38,203 nt of DNA, taken from the IMG/VR virus record IMGVR_UViG_3300017968_000022, positions 1 through 38,203 of that record. One strand, 5' to 3'. Source of the stretch: a virus. A model generated the notes under the pieces. That model was not told the origin of the DNA. It made no database searches and worked only from the letters and a program-made list of their open reading frames with translations. Shown here one piece after another: positions 1-8,510 of the stretch (positions are counted from its first letter, which is position 1; every line of letters begins with the position of its first letter). The translations under genes were made by a program, and so were the position numbers.

Positions 1-407
1 TGACTATCGTCATCACCATTTAAAATATCAATAGTTGTATTGAACTTGTAATTAGAACCTGTGTTGCTTGATGTTTGTTCAAAGTGGTTCATCTGTTTCT
101 GTACTTGCTGACCTACAAGACCTGATACTTGGTTTGAAATGTCATCTCTTAGTGTGAGCTGAATTGCTTCCCAAGTGTGCTTGCCTTGAATGTAAGCAAC
201 AGAATTGTATGAATGAATCGGCACTTCTTCGTGTGACACTTTTGGTCTTGTCACTGACATCACGTTTCTTGTTAACTCAATAACTTGTGCGCCAATTGGA
301 CCAAAGTTTGTAAACTCGACTCTAAATCTGTATTTTAATTTAGGTTGTAAAATACCAAAACGAGCGCCATTTACTGGTACACCAAATTTATTTGTGGTAA
401 TTGCCAT
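1..407 (-). CDS. gp19: Tail tube protein, gp19-like (partial, C-terminus off the left edge)
   Basis: Structural subunit of the inner tail tube of a contractile-tail phage. About 135 residues are visible, beginning MAITTNKFGVPVNGARFG, with the basic and aromatic strand KYRFRVEFTNFG followed by VIELTRNVMSVTRPKVSHEE, a pattern I associate with gp19 proteins of marine T4-like phages. The start is fixed by a strong ribosome binding site (AAGGAG) about 9 nt upstream. It lies directly downstream of the sheath gene, as tube and sheath genes usually pair, but a hairpin terminator at 479-511 and a late-type element at 429-434 suggest a separate late transcript. The ORF runs to base 1 without a stop. 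The family assignment rests on sequence feel plus position. Confidence 0.85.
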   Translation of the reverse strand, partial: MAITTNKFGVPVNGARFGILQPKLKYRFRVEFTNFGPIGAQVIELTRNVMSVTRPKVSHEEVPIHSYNSVAYIQGKHTWEAIQLTLRDDISNQVSGLVGQQVQKQMNHFEQTSSNTGSNYKFNTTIDILNGDDDS

Positions 408-428
408 TTTATCTGCTCCTTATAAATT

Positions 429-434
429 TATTTA
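429..434 (-). promoter_or_regulatory. Late promoter element (GTAAATAA) of gp19
   Basis: On the minus strand TAAATA is followed, at the distance of a T4 late start site (about 6 nt), by a short leader that begins just before the AAGGAG site of gp19. This belongs to the class of late elements that keep a ribosome binding site. Confidence 0.45.
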
Positions 435-478
435 CACCTTTGTCAAATATTCTGTTGTATAAAATATTTTTTAAAGGT

Positions 479-511
479 AAAATAAAGGGATAGAAACTAC
501 CCCTTTATTTT
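479..511 (-). terminator. Hairpin terminator between gp18 and gp19
   Basis: An inverted repeat, AAAATAAAGGG..TAG (479-493) with CTA..CCCTTTATTTT (497-511), has one A-C mismatch and a 3-nt loop. It lies 8 nt past the gp18 stop codon on the minus strand. Its AT-rich outer stem supplies T-rich ends in both directions, so it could end the sheath transcript intrinsically. Confidence 0.7.
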
Positions 512-518
512 GATAATA

Positions 519-3473
519 TTAACCAGCTAAGTCCTCACCTGTGTTTTTGATACGTACCGGAATATAGATAAACTCAATTGCTTTTACTGGTTGTATAGCA
601 ATGTCTATATACAATTCGTTTCTATCAATTCTAGCAGGTGTGTTGTTTGAATCATCACAAACAACCAAGAAGTCGTACAGTGCTCTCTGAGACACTAAAC
701 CAGACATAAATCTGTTAAATGTGTCAGTGACCTGTCTTCTTGTTGTTTCGTCATTTGGTTCAAACAAGAACGGTTTTGCTAGTAGATCCAATTGGTATCT
801 TAGATACACAACTAATCTTGATACATTTACTCTGTCCATTGCTGTTGCAGTTGGTGAAAGTGTTTTTTGACCAAATACTACCAAGCCTCTGTTTGGAATA
901 AATGCAATTGGGTTGATTTTGTTTGCGTACAGTGTGTCTCTTTGACCTTCAGACAGTGTTACTGGCTGATATTCTTCTTCAGAGTTAATGAAACCTACTG
1001 AAGTTGAATTGTCAACTAAACCTCTTGTATAACCTGCCGGTGCAAACCATGGAAATGCAACTGAGTCATTGTAAGCCAATGTTCTTAGAGCAATGTGTGA
1101 AGGTGGTACTACCACTTCATTACCGTCTAAGTTAGTTGCAAAGCCTGATGGATAATACACAGCCGCATATGGTGATGCTGTAATCAAACCATCTTCACCG
1201 TTTGAAGCGGCATTGTTGGCATTAGTTGCCCAGTTTTGAACTGACGTTCCATCTGGTGCTAATCTAAAAGGTGTGTCAGCAACAACAAATGCTGTTTGCT
1301 TTCTATCTGTACTTAAACTTACTAGTTCGTCAAGCAGTTCAGGATAACCTGGTGCTGACAGCAAGTTAAAGAATCTAGATTCTGCTCTGATATCATCATT
1401 GTCAACTAGTGCTGATTGCATTGCTGAAACAACAACTCTTCTCTGAGCGGCTCTGCCCATGTAAGGTGAACCATCTTCTTTTAGACCTGATTCTGTTACC
1501 CAAATGTCTCCGTTGTTTGTACCATCAAATGTGTAGTTGGTTACAAACTTTTTCACATTGTAACCTGAAAGTCTTGTGTTAAACAACAAGATGTTTTCTG
1601 GATACACTGCTGGATCTGGAGCGTCTGAATGGAAGTTGCTGTAAGCTGAACCCCAGTCTTGTGCATCTTCATCTGCACCTGCTGGGTTACCTACTGCATC
1701 TGCAAACACAACACCATCTGCTGTGCTTTGATCAGTGTTGTCTAATAAGTTCCATTCTGAGTCACTGTTGTTCCATTTGTAGATTTTTGGATAAACATCT
1801 AATTCATTTGAATCAATCCAAAGATCGCCATCTTCTAGTGCAGTACCATCTGATTGTGCAGTTGGCTCTTCAGATACAATCTGTAGATCTTTAATACCGC
1901 CTGACACAACTGAGTTAGCATCAAACCTGTCTTTTGAGTTTGCGTATGCTAACCATTTCATAGTACCACCATCATTAGTAGCAATATAGATATCAGCATC
2001 TTGACTTGAGCTGTACCAAAGTGTGCCATTTACTGGATCTTTAGTAGGTGCTGTTGCTGATGCTTCATATGAAAGATCGCTCCATAATGATTTGTGATAG
2101 TATGCTGTTGAACCTGTTGATTTGTTATCAGTAAATCCTAAGTCAGAAGTAGTTACACCTGAACCGTCTTGAATGTAAATTTCTTTACCGCCAGTTCTTG
2201 TGATTTTTAAATACTGTCTTGTTGCTGATCTATAATCAATAGATGCTGTGATACCTGCGGCCGCATGTGTCTGGCCGGCACCAAATTCACTGTTAATTGC
2301 TGTAACAATGTTTTCAAGATTTGATGATGAAAGCGTAATTGCCTGACCATTAAGTTTGAAAGTACCTGTTAAACTTGCGGCATGTAGTGATGATGCATCA
2401 CCAGTAGCCACAGTTGAAGTACCAGCTCCTCTGATTTTCAAACTATATTGAATTTCAGGAGTTGTTTCACGTTGTGTTTTTGAATATGATGTAGCTTCAA
2501 TTGTTGCTGATGCTGATACAAAGTTATTGGCAATATAATTTGCATAATCTTCGTCGCCATCATCATCGAACTGTACATAAACATCATTTTGTGTTAATGC
2601 GGCGCCTTCAACTGCTGTTGCGGCATCATCGTTAACATACATATTTGATGTTTTAGTTTCCCATGCACCTGTTGATGAGTTGTAAACTTTAACTACAATA
2701 CTAGCACCTTGACCTGCTGGTGTAGACTTTAACCAGATGTCATTGTCAGCCACTGTTGGTGCTGTACCTGTACCTGGCTGAATGTAAACATTAGCATTTG
2801 ATTTTGCTGTTGACCATGAGTCTGAACCTACTGCGTCCCATGTTGATGATGCTGTTTTTTCATACACAATAACTGGATCAACTGAAGTAACTGCAACAAA
2901 ATCTCCTGTTGCACCATATGTTGCTTTAGGTTTGTTGTTGGTTCCTACGTTACTACTTGCGGCAGAACTTGGTGTGTCTGCTAATACTGTTGGTGTTATT
3001 TTATCCCAAGTGCCTGCTGATGCATTACCTTGAAATAGACCAAAGTCTGTATTTTGTACATCTAACCAATATGTTCCGTTGTTTGGTGTTAGTTGTGGAG
3101 CTGTTGATGAAGCTTCTAGTTGATCTAAATCAACATCTGCTCTTACAACATATGCTCTGTTTGAAATTCCTAAATATGAATAAGTTGATAGCAAACCGTA
3201 TTCATTTCTCTCGTCGCCATGTATCTGTGTACCTGCTACTGATTTAAATGAAGGTTCGCCAAAAGTTGTAACCAGTTCACGTTGTGATGTTACCAAAAAT
3301 GGTTTTCCAGCGTTTGCAGAAGTTGTACCTACTGCTACTGCGTCAGTGCTTGGATCTGTTTTGTCTTGTGCTGTTGCAACAACTACAAGAGGAACAGTGC
3401 CTTGACCGGCTGGAGCATACATTGATTCATCAGTTACGCTAACTGATACACCTGGTGATGTTAGTGTTGGCAT
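519..3473 (-). CDS. gp18: Tail sheath protein, gp18-like, with long insertion
   Basis: Contractile tail sheath subunit. The N-terminus (MPTLTSPGVSVSVTDES, residues 1-125) and the C-terminal third (about 610-984, with NRFMSGLVSQRALYDFLVVC and KAIEFIYIPVRIKNTG near the end) match conserved sheath ends. At 984 residues it is much longer than T4 gp18 (659). The extra length lies at about 126-600. That stretch holds repeated units that start with (G/N)(T/D)(L/I/Y)W and end 20-24 residues later in another W (W136/W156, W247/W271, W486/W507, W552/W574). It also holds a stretch at about 370-450 resembling flagellin hook IN motifs (KLNGQAITL, IVTAINS, GITASID). The start is supported by an AGGGAG site and a perfect late promoter upstream. 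The insertion probably faces outward, by analogy with variable sheath domains. Confidence 0.92.
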   Translation of the reverse strand: MPTLTSPGVSVSVTDESMYAPAGQGTVPLVVVATAQDKTDPSTDAVAVGTTSANAGKPFLVTSQRELVTTFGEPSFKSVAGTQIHGDERNEYGLLSTYSYLGISNRAYVVRADVDLDQLEASSTAPQLTPNNGTYWLDVQNTDFGLFQGNASAGTWDKITPTVLADTPSSAASSNVGTNNKPKATYGATGDFVAVTSVDPVIVYEKTASSTWDAVGSDSWSTAKSNANVYIQPGTGTAPTVADNDIWLKSTPAGQGASIVVKVYNSSTGAWETKTSNMYVNDDAATAVEGAALTQNDVYVQFDDDGDEDYANYIANNFVSASATIEATSYSKTQRETTPEIQYSLKIRGAGTSTVATGDASSLHAASLTGTFKLNGQAITLSSSNLENIVTAINSEFGAGQTHAAAGITASIDYRSATRQYLKITRTGGKEIYIQDGSGVTTSDLGFTDNKSTGSTAYYHKSLWSDLSYEASATAPTKDPVNGTLWYSSSQDADIYIATNDGGTMKWLAYANSKDRFDANSVVSGGIKDLQIVSEEPTAQSDGTALEDGDLWIDSNELDVYPKIYKWNNSDSEWNLLDNTDQSTADGVVFADAVGNPAGADEDAQDWGSAYSNFHSDAPDPAVYPENILLFNTRLSGYNVKKFVTNYTFDGTNNGDIWVTESGLKEDGSPYMGRAAQRRVVVSAMQSALVDNDDIRAESRFFNLLSAPGYPELLDELVSLSTDRKQTAFVVADTPFRLAPDGTSVQNWATNANNAASNGEDGLITASPYAAVYYPSGFATNLDGNEVVVPPSHIALRTLAYNDSVAFPWFAPAGYTRGLVDNSTSVGFINSEEEYQPVTLSEGQRDTLYANKINPIAFIPNRGLVVFGQKTLSPTATAMDRVNVSRLVVYLRYQLDLLAKPFLFEPNDETTRRQVTDTFNRFMSGLVSQRALYDFLVVCDDSNNTPARIDRNELYIDIAIQPVKAIEFIYIPVRIKNTGEDLAG

Positions 3474-3523
3474 GTTTAATCTCCCTGCTTTACATTATAT
3501 AATGTGTTGTATTACTATGCTAG

Positions 3524-3531
3524 TATTTATA
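3524..3531 (-). promoter_or_regulatory. Late promoter TATAAATA of gp18
   Basis: A perfect TATAAATA octamer on the minus strand, the T4 late consensus, 50 nt before the sheath ATG. It gives a leader of about 45 nt that contains the AGGGAG ribosome binding site. Confidence 0.8.
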
Positions 3532-3576
3532 GTTTTTCTGGAAAAACTAGGGCAATCCATTTACCTTTAAAGGTAT

Positions 3577-3582
3577 TAAATA
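3577..3582 (+). promoter_or_regulatory. Late promoter element (TTAAATAC) of the HNH-like gene, near-leaderless
   Basis: TAAATA ends 9 nt before the ATG at 3592 and no ribosome binding site is present. With a T4-type start about 6 nt downstream of the element, the leader would be about 4 nt. Confidence 0.55.
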
Positions 3583-3591
3583 CAATTAACA

Positions 3592-3966
3592 ATGCAAGAT
3601 AAACCTAGAAAAAAAACACATATTAGACCGCTTTGTAACAAGTGTAAAGTACGACCTGTGGCATTTAACTATCGTAGAAAAGGCAAAGTATACTACAGAA
3701 AAAAATGCGATCAGTGTATAAAAGAAGATGCAGGTGTTACTTCTAGAAGAAAACACTCGTGGGAAAAAAGCGGTTATAAAAAAAAGCATATCTGTGAAAA
3801 ATGCGGCTTTAAAGGCAAACACCCAGTTCAAATGGATGTGTATCATGTTGATGGTAATTTAAAAAATGCCGACTGGAGCAACTTGAAAACTATATGTGCT
3901 AATTGTTCTAGAATAAAAAGTGTAGAAGAAGTTGGTTGGACACAGGGTAACTTGTTGCCTGATTAA
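3592..3966 (+). CDS. HNH-like zinc-binding protein, putative endonuclease
   Basis: A 124-residue basic protein with four CxxC pairs (C15/C18, C39/C42, C68/C71, C102/C105). An HNH-like core lies between the last two: MDVYHVDGNLKNADWSNL, residues 81-98, with H85, N89 and the following ICANC. The family usually has a beta-beta-alpha metal nuclease fold with the zinc knuckles holding it together. It stands alone on the plus strand between the sheath and the dNMP kinase, under its own late-type promoter, which is unusual for a homing nuclease and fits a virion or packaging-time role. The classical catalytic HH pair is reduced to a single His, so nuclease activity is uncertain. Confidence 0.7.
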   Translation: MQDKPRKKTHIRPLCNKCKVRPVAFNYRRKGKVYYRKKCDQCIKEDAGVTSRRKHSWEKSGYKKKHICEKCGFKGKHPVQMDVYHVDGNLKNADWSNLKTICANCSRIKSVEEVGWTQGNLLPD

Positions 3967-3967
3967 A

Positions 3968-4591
3968 CTATGTTATTTCTTTGACAATGTCTGCTAATTT
4001 AGTGTTTAAATCATCTAGAGTACTGTCATTAGTAACTGTGTAATCAACCCTGACATTAACCCAATCCCATTCACTTTGATGAATTCCCATATCTGATAAA
4101 GTGTGTTGACTAAATGTGTCACCGTCAGCGGCCAATTTGGCAGTTTCAAACCAGTGCGGTTCTGGACCTCGTTTTACTCTAATTACTTTGCCACCCAGTG
4201 TTTTGATCAAGCCTAATTCATTTTTAAATCTGCAATCACTAATTACTGTAGGCTTTCTACCACGTGACATGTATCTGCTTTCTAAACTATGTAACCAGAT
4301 ATTTTGATTAAAATTGTCTCTAAATATTTCTGTGCCTATTATTTGCAAAGCATATCTGGGAGTAAAATATTTGTTTCCTAGTTTTTTGCTCCACCACTGA
4401 TCAACTGATTCTCTGTATAATCTGCTTTGGTCTGTATCACCTTCAAGCATGTCTCTAGGCCAGCCAAAAATGTCACTCACAGCATCTTTTAACGGAGCCG
4501 CAAATGAATCTTTTTGAAAGTTATGTTGTTCAAAGTATTCTGCTACTGTGTTCTTTCCAGAACCAATAAAACCAACTAGACCTATTATCAT
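3968..4591 (-). CDS. gp1: Deoxynucleoside monophosphate kinase, gp1-like
   Basis: Phosphorylates dNMPs to dNDPs for phage DNA synthesis (role known from T4 gp1). The 207-residue protein has an N-terminal P-loop GFIGSGKNT (residues 7-15), a substrate-side segment PLKDAVSDIFGWPRDMLEG, and VISDCRFKNEL, typical of this kinase family. It ends 1 nt from the convergent HNH-like gene. The start is set by a sigma70-type promoter whose -10 box ends 7 nt before the ATG, with no ribosome binding site, predicting a leaderless early or middle transcript. Its neighbours are late virion genes, so this is an early gene embedded in a late region. Confidence 0.85.
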   Translation of the reverse strand: MIIGLVGFIGSGKNTVAEYFEQHNFQKDSFAAPLKDAVSDIFGWPRDMLEGDTDQSRLYRESVDQWWSKKLGNKYFTPRYALQIIGTEIFRDNFNQNIWLHSLESRYMSRGRKPTVISDCRFKNELGLIKTLGGKVIRVKRGPEPHWFETAKLAADGDTFSQHTLSDMGIHQSEWDWVNVRVDYTVTNDSTLDDLNTKLADIVKEIT

Positions 4592-4598
4592 AAGTGCT

Positions 4599-4627
4599 AT
4601 AATAACTGATTAAAACAAAGATGTCAA
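4599..4627 (-). promoter_or_regulatory. Sigma70-type promoter of the dNMP kinase
   Basis: On the minus strand TTGACA (4627-4622), 17 nt, TATTAT (4604-4599). The ATG follows 7 nt after the -10 box, so the start site should fall at or next to the ATG. Confidence 0.7.
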
Positions 4628-4634
4628 AGATTTT

Positions 4635-5381
4635 TTATCCAATAACCCAAGTTAGTGGATCTTCACCGGTGCCGTATGTGTCAATTTCACGCTCTAGCTT
4701 TTCAATGGCTGTTTGTGCTTCTGCTTTTAAATCTGCACCATTTAAGCTCACACTGCCTTGAGCACCAGGTAAACTGGAGTATTTGGATCTTGCTTCACCT
4801 AGCATCATTTTACATTGTGCAAGTGCATATTCTCTTATCCAAGGTCTACTGTATCTCTGTGTTATAAGTGTATCAACTGGTTTTTCCATGTATACTTGCA
4901 ATAACACATTTTCTTCAGCTCTTGGTCTACGCATTAAAAGTAATTTGTTTTTTTCTGTGACATATTTGAAATTAAGATAACCACCAAACAATCTTCTTAC
5001 TACTTCTTGATATTGAGAAAAAGCGTCCCATGTCAGCAGTCCACCAATTCTACCACCTTGTAAGAAATATAAATTAGTGTATGCCATTTCAAAAGGATCT
5101 AGATCAACTCCACTAGTTGAACCTGCAACAGATCTTCTAAATATTTCTCTGACTTCTATTACTTCTTCTGCCAGTGTATATTCGTTAACATCTGCTTGAA
5201 GTGTTAAAAAAATATATGCTTCTTCTGTGCTGTTTGAACTGCGTTGTCTAAATCTATCTACTGCTAGATCAATTGCTTGTTCATAGTGTTTGGGATCAAG
5301 TTCAACGTCAACCATACCATCACCTAGGATAGTACGTATATCGTCAATAAGTTCTTGTCTTTTAGATTGCTGTTTTGCCAT
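4635..5381 (-). CDS. gp13: Neck protein, gp13-like (head completion)
   Basis: Head-completion protein that with gp14 seals the portal and forms the neck (T4 role). The 248-residue protein opens with a helical MAKQQSKRQELIDDIRTILG and contains the segment QRSSNSTEEAYIFLTLQ, the strand-rich EYTLAEEVIEVREIFRRS, and a C-terminal helix ALAQCKMMLGEARSKYS. This pattern is familiar from gp13 of marine T4-like phages. It is divergent from gp14, its usual downstream partner; in most relatives both genes run the same way. There is no ribosome binding site; a late-type TAAATA ends 8 nt before the ATG. Confidence 0.82.
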   Translation of the reverse strand: MAKQQSKRQELIDDIRTILGDGMVDVELDPKHYEQAIDLAVDRFRQRSSNSTEEAYIFLTLQADVNEYTLAEEVIEVREIFRRSVAGSTSGVDLDPFEMAYTNLYFLQGGRIGGLLTWDAFSQYQEVVRRLFGGYLNFKYVTEKNKLLLMRRPRAEENVLLQVYMEKPVDTLITQRYSRPWIREYALAQCKMMLGEARSKYSSLPGAQGSVSLNGADLKAEAQTAIEKLEREIDTYGTGEDPLTWVIG

Positions 5382-5389
5382 TGTATTAC

Positions 5390-5395
5390 TATTTA
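5390..5395 (-). promoter_or_regulatory. Late promoter element (CTAAATAG) of gp13, near-leaderless
   Basis: TAAATA on the minus strand ends 8 nt before the gp13 ATG (5381). No AGGAG-like sequence lies between them, so a leader of about 3 nt is predicted. Confidence 0.55.
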
Positions 5396-5414
5396 GTTGA
5401 TCAATTTAAATCAA

Positions 5415-5420
5415 TAAATA
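5415..5420 (+). promoter_or_regulatory. Late promoter element (CAATAAATAC) of the gp14-gp15 operon
   Basis: TAAATA on the plus strand sits 17 nt before the gp14 ATG, with GAAGGA (5425-5430) between. It lies back to back with the gp13 element 20 nt away. Confidence 0.6.
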
Positions 5421-5437
5421 CTACGAAGGACAATCTT

Positions 5438-6688
5438 ATGCCAAGACTTAGTTTATGGAAGCCAAACAAAGGAAACGACTACAAATTTGCTGATCGTGTT
5501 ATCAGAGAGCATTTTTTTGCGGGTGGCACTGGTGTGTTTTTACACAAATACATAGGACCTCATACACACACAGACTCAACAAGTTCAGATCAACCTAAAA
5601 ACTCTATTACAAGCACACTTAATGTACAAGATGTGCTGTTTGGTGAAAACAGAGACAGAAAATACGATCCAGATGTTTTTGATTTGCGTGGTGTTTACAA
5701 CGTTGCAGATCAAGATTTTGATTTAACACAATTTGGATTGTTTCAAACTGCTGACACTATCTATATAACATTTCATATTGGCGACATGATGGAAAGACTT
5801 GGTAGAAAAATTATACCAGGTGATGTGTTTGAGTTACCTCATCAAAATGATGAAACTAGACTGGAATCTGCAAGTATTACACTGGCTTCTAAACCTAGTA
5901 AAAAGTTTCGTAAAGGTGAAACAATCACAGGTGCAAACAGCAGTGTTAGTGCTACTGTGGTCAGTTATAATCACGAAGCAAAAACTATTAGAATTACACC
6001 AATCAGTGGCAACTTTGAACAGAACGAAACTATCACTGGAGATGCCAGCGGTGCAACAGCAACAGTAACAAGTTTTACACCAAAAGAAAATTTAACTATC
6101 AATAAATTTTATGTGGTTGAAGATGCCGCAAGAGGATCAGAAGGTTATGATCCAGGATGGTGGCCTCACATATGGAGATGCAAAGCAGTTGCTATGCAAG
6201 ACACACAAGAATTTAGAGATATTCTTGGCACCGGTGAAGAAGCAGACGATCTTAAAAATATTATTTCAACATATCAATCAGAAATTGATATTAATGAAGC
6301 AGTCGTTAACGAAGCAGAAAAAAATGTTCCACGTAAAGGTGTTGAAATGGGTCACTTGTATGTTTCAGAAGCTGACGGACACAAAGTAATTGAAAGATCA
6401 CAAGATGCTACACCTCCGGGCGGTATTGAAATTGCACACACAGGAAGAAGTTTTCCTTCAACACTGCAAGAAGGCGACTATGTTTTGAGAGTAGATTATT
6501 CGCCAAGCAGACTGTTTAGAAAAGAAGGTAACAGATTTATTAAAATCACAGATGATATCAGAGGCTTGTACACTAGAACTTCTAAAGTGTTAGACAGTTT
6601 TATCAACAACACAAATTCATCTTCTGTTACAGGAGATTCTAAAGAACAACAATATTTGAGTAAAATTATTAAACCAAAGGCCGACTAA
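5438..6688 (+). CDS. gp14: Neck protein, gp14-like
   Basis: Head-completion/neck protein acting with gp13. I place the start at 5438 (MPRLSLWKPNKG), 416 residues, because GAAGGA lies 7 nt upstream; the longer frame from 5375 runs through the promoter. The segments DRVIREHFFAGGTGVFLHKYIGPH (residues 19-42; key RVIREHF) and FELPHQNDE are typical of gp14 in this group. Residues 155-212 are an insertion of two copies of a (K/Q)(G/N)ETITG..S..(A)TV repeat, a beta-rich motif frequent in marine phage virion proteins. The stop codon overlaps the next ATG (TAATG), implying translational coupling with gp15. Confidence 0.85.
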   Translation: MPRLSLWKPNKGNDYKFADRVIREHFFAGGTGVFLHKYIGPHTHTDSTSSDQPKNSITSTLNVQDVLFGENRDRKYDPDVFDLRGVYNVADQDFDLTQFGLFQTADTIYITFHIGDMMERLGRKIIPGDVFELPHQNDETRLESASITLASKPSKKFRKGETITGANSSVSATVVSYNHEAKTIRITPISGNFEQNETITGDASGATATVTSFTPKENLTINKFYVVEDAARGSEGYDPGWWPHIWRCKAVAMQDTQEFRDILGTGEEADDLKNIISTYQSEIDINEAVVNEAEKNVPRKGVEMGHLYVSEADGHKVIERSQDATPPGGIEIAHTGRSFPSTLQEGDYVLRVDYSPSRLFRKEGNRFIKITDDIRGLYTRTSKVLDSFINNTNSSSVTGDSKEQQYLSKIIKPKAD

Positions 6689-8052
6689 TGCAATACTGGT
6701 ATGATCAACAAATAAGAAGATATATTTTACAGTTTATAAGACTGTTTGATAATTTCTCTGTTAAAACCGGACAGAAAGACAACACAGACAGTAATTCTTA
6801 TATAAGAGTGCCTGTGAGATATGCAGATATGAGTAGAATGGTTGCACACATATTAAGAAACAGTTCTGAAAATGTTATGAATTCAGCACCTTTTATGAGT
6901 GTATATATTACCAACTTGCAGATTGCTCGAGACAGAATGCAAGATCCTAAACTGATTGAAAAATTACAAGTTTCTGAAAGACAGTACGATAATAGTAACA
7001 GCCAATATACTGCTGAAATTGGCAACTTATACACCGTAGAAAGACACATGCCGGTTCCTTATAATCTTAATATGGCAGTTGATATTTGGTGTTCAAACAC
7101 CGAACAAAAAATGCAATTGCTTGAACAAATTCTTACACTGTATAATCCTTCAATTGAAATACAAGCAAATGACAATCCTTTAGACTGGACTAATATCACC
7201 AACGTTGAATTAATTGATATTGTATGGAGTTCTAGAGCAATGCCGCAGGGTGTTGATACACAATTAGATGTTGCAACTTTGACTTTCAGTTTACCTATTT
7301 GGTTGAGTCCTCCAACCAAAGTCAAAAAACAATCTATTATCAAACAAATTATCACAAGAATTAACAACACAGATTCAATTGATGATTTAGATTACGATCC
7401 AAGATTTATAGATTTCTTTGAGAACTTTCCGGGACAAATATCAACACAAATTGTCACACCAGAAAATGCACAGATTAGTGTTATTGGCACAAACGTCAGT
7501 TTATTAGGTGCCTACGGTGCTAACGACAATGAAAGTTGGAAAGAGTTTTTGACAATATATGGAGAAATACAAGACGGTATTAGCAAGTTAGTATTAAGAC
7601 AAAGTGACGATCCAGAAGACAGTTCAAGCGACATTTTTGGTACTATTGCATTACATCCTACTGATCATAACAAATTGGTTTTTACAATTGACAGCGACAG
7701 TTTGCCAACCAACACTATCAGTGCTGTTGATAAAATTATAGATCCTGAACAATCGTATCCAGGAAACAATTTACCAACAGTAGCAAACGGACAGCGATAT
7801 CTTTTAGTCAATCCAATTCCTAGTGATACCAACAGTTTTGGTGCGGGATTTTCTGCCAATGAAAACGATATTATAGAATTTACCGGTGGTGCATGGACTG
7901 TGGTTTTTGACAGTAGAAACACAAGTACTACAGAATATGTTACCAATTCAAATACTAGTACACAATACAGATGGACCGGTGCTGAGTGGATTGACAGTTA
8001 CCAAGGTCAATACAAAAACGGTTTTTGGAAATTAGAACTTGCAAGTTCTTAA
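6688..8052 (+). CDS. gp15: Proximal tail sheath stabiliser, gp15-like
   Basis: Caps the tail tube and sheath at the head-proximal end (T4 gp15 role). The N-terminal 270 residues follow T4 gp15: MQYWYDQQIRRYILQF (compare YFYNSSFRRYATLM), YIRVPVRYAD (compare KFIRVPITYAS), and VPYNLNMAVDIWCSNTEQK leading to LLEQILTLYNPS (compare VEQILPYFQP). At 454 residues it exceeds T4 gp15 (272); the extra C-terminal part (about 250-454) is a separate, Asp/Ser-rich region ending in two W-containing units (GGAWTVVFDSRN, TGAEWIDSYQG). Translation is coupled to gp14 by TAATG. Confidence 0.8.
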   Translation: MQYWYDQQIRRYILQFIRLFDNFSVKTGQKDNTDSNSYIRVPVRYADMSRMVAHILRNSSENVMNSAPFMSVYITNLQIARDRMQDPKLIEKLQVSERQYDNSNSQYTAEIGNLYTVERHMPVPYNLNMAVDIWCSNTEQKMQLLEQILTLYNPSIEIQANDNPLDWTNITNVELIDIVWSSRAMPQGVDTQLDVATLTFSLPIWLSPPTKVKKQSIIKQIITRINNTDSIDDLDYDPRFIDFFENFPGQISTQIVTPENAQISVIGTNVSLLGAYGANDNESWKEFLTIYGEIQDGISKLVLRQSDDPEDSSSDIFGTIALHPTDHNKLVFTIDSDSLPTNTISAVDKIIDPEQSYPGNNLPTVANGQRYLLVNPIPSDTNSFGAGFSANENDIIEFTGGAWTVVFDSRNTSTTEYVTNSNTSTQYRWTGAEWIDSYQGQYKNGFWKLELASS

Positions 8053-8073
8053 AAAACATCATACAATAGCTGA

Positions 8074-8499
8074 ATGTACAAAGCAGTAGGCACTACATTT
8101 TTATCAAAAAGCACCGGCAGAATGTTGTTAAATCTACGAAGCAACAAAGTCAGTTATCCGCATACCTGGAGTTTTTGGGGTGGCAAGATTGAAAAAAATG
8201 AAGAACCTATTGAAGCACTGAAAAGAGAACTTAAAGAAGAAATGGGGTTTATTCCGCCAATGGAAAAACTTAACCCATTAGACACATACAATTCCAAAGA
8301 CAAAAATTTTACATACTACACATATGTGATAGTTACTCCAGATGAATTTATTCCAACACTCAATAGAGAAAGTTCTGGATATGCTTGGTTTGATATAGGG
8401 CAGTATCCTAAACCTTTACACAATGGTGCTAAAATCACATTAAACAACCAAAAAAATATTAGAAAACTAAAAAAACTATATCAGCAGGCAAACAAGTAA
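8074..8499 (+). CDS. Nudix hydrolase
   Basis: Hydrolyses a nucleoside diphosphate linked to another moiety; the substrate cannot be read from sequence. The 141-residue protein carries a full Nudix box at residues 37-59: G37, E43, then R51-E-L-K-E55-E56-x-G58-F59, matching GX5EX7REUXEEXGU with no missing residue. It follows the gp14-gp15 operon by 21 nt without a clear promoter or ribosome binding site, so it is probably read from the same late transcript. Possible roles include nucleotide pool cleaning or RNA 5'-end processing; T4 NudE is a family precedent. Confidence 0.9.
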   Translation: MYKAVGTTFLSKSTGRMLLNLRSNKVSYPHTWSFWGGKIEKNEEPIEALKRELKEEMGFIPPMEKLNPLDTYNSKDKNFTYYTYVIVTPDEFIPTLNRESSGYAWFDIGQYPKPLHNGAKITLNNQKNIRKLKKLYQQANK

Positions 8500-8502
8500 A
8501 TA
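8497..8502 (+). promoter_or_regulatory. Late promoter element (GTAAATAC) inside the Nudix stop region, near-leaderless
   Basis: TAAATA begins with the TAA stop codon of the Nudix gene (8497-8499) and ends 8 nt before the ATG at 8511. No ribosome binding site is present. Confidence 0.55.
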
Positions 8503-8510
8503 CTTTTAGT

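Noticed and set aside
421-450. TTGACA-16-TATAAG arrangement upstream of gp19.
   Set aside because: The -10 box would overlap the ribosome binding site and remove it from the transcript; the late element fits better.
1661-3247. Plus-strand open frames opposite the sheath gene, e.g. 1661-1894 and 2957-3247.
   Set aside because: They are shadows of the sheath codons: no ribosome binding site, improbable composition, and full overlap with a confident gene.
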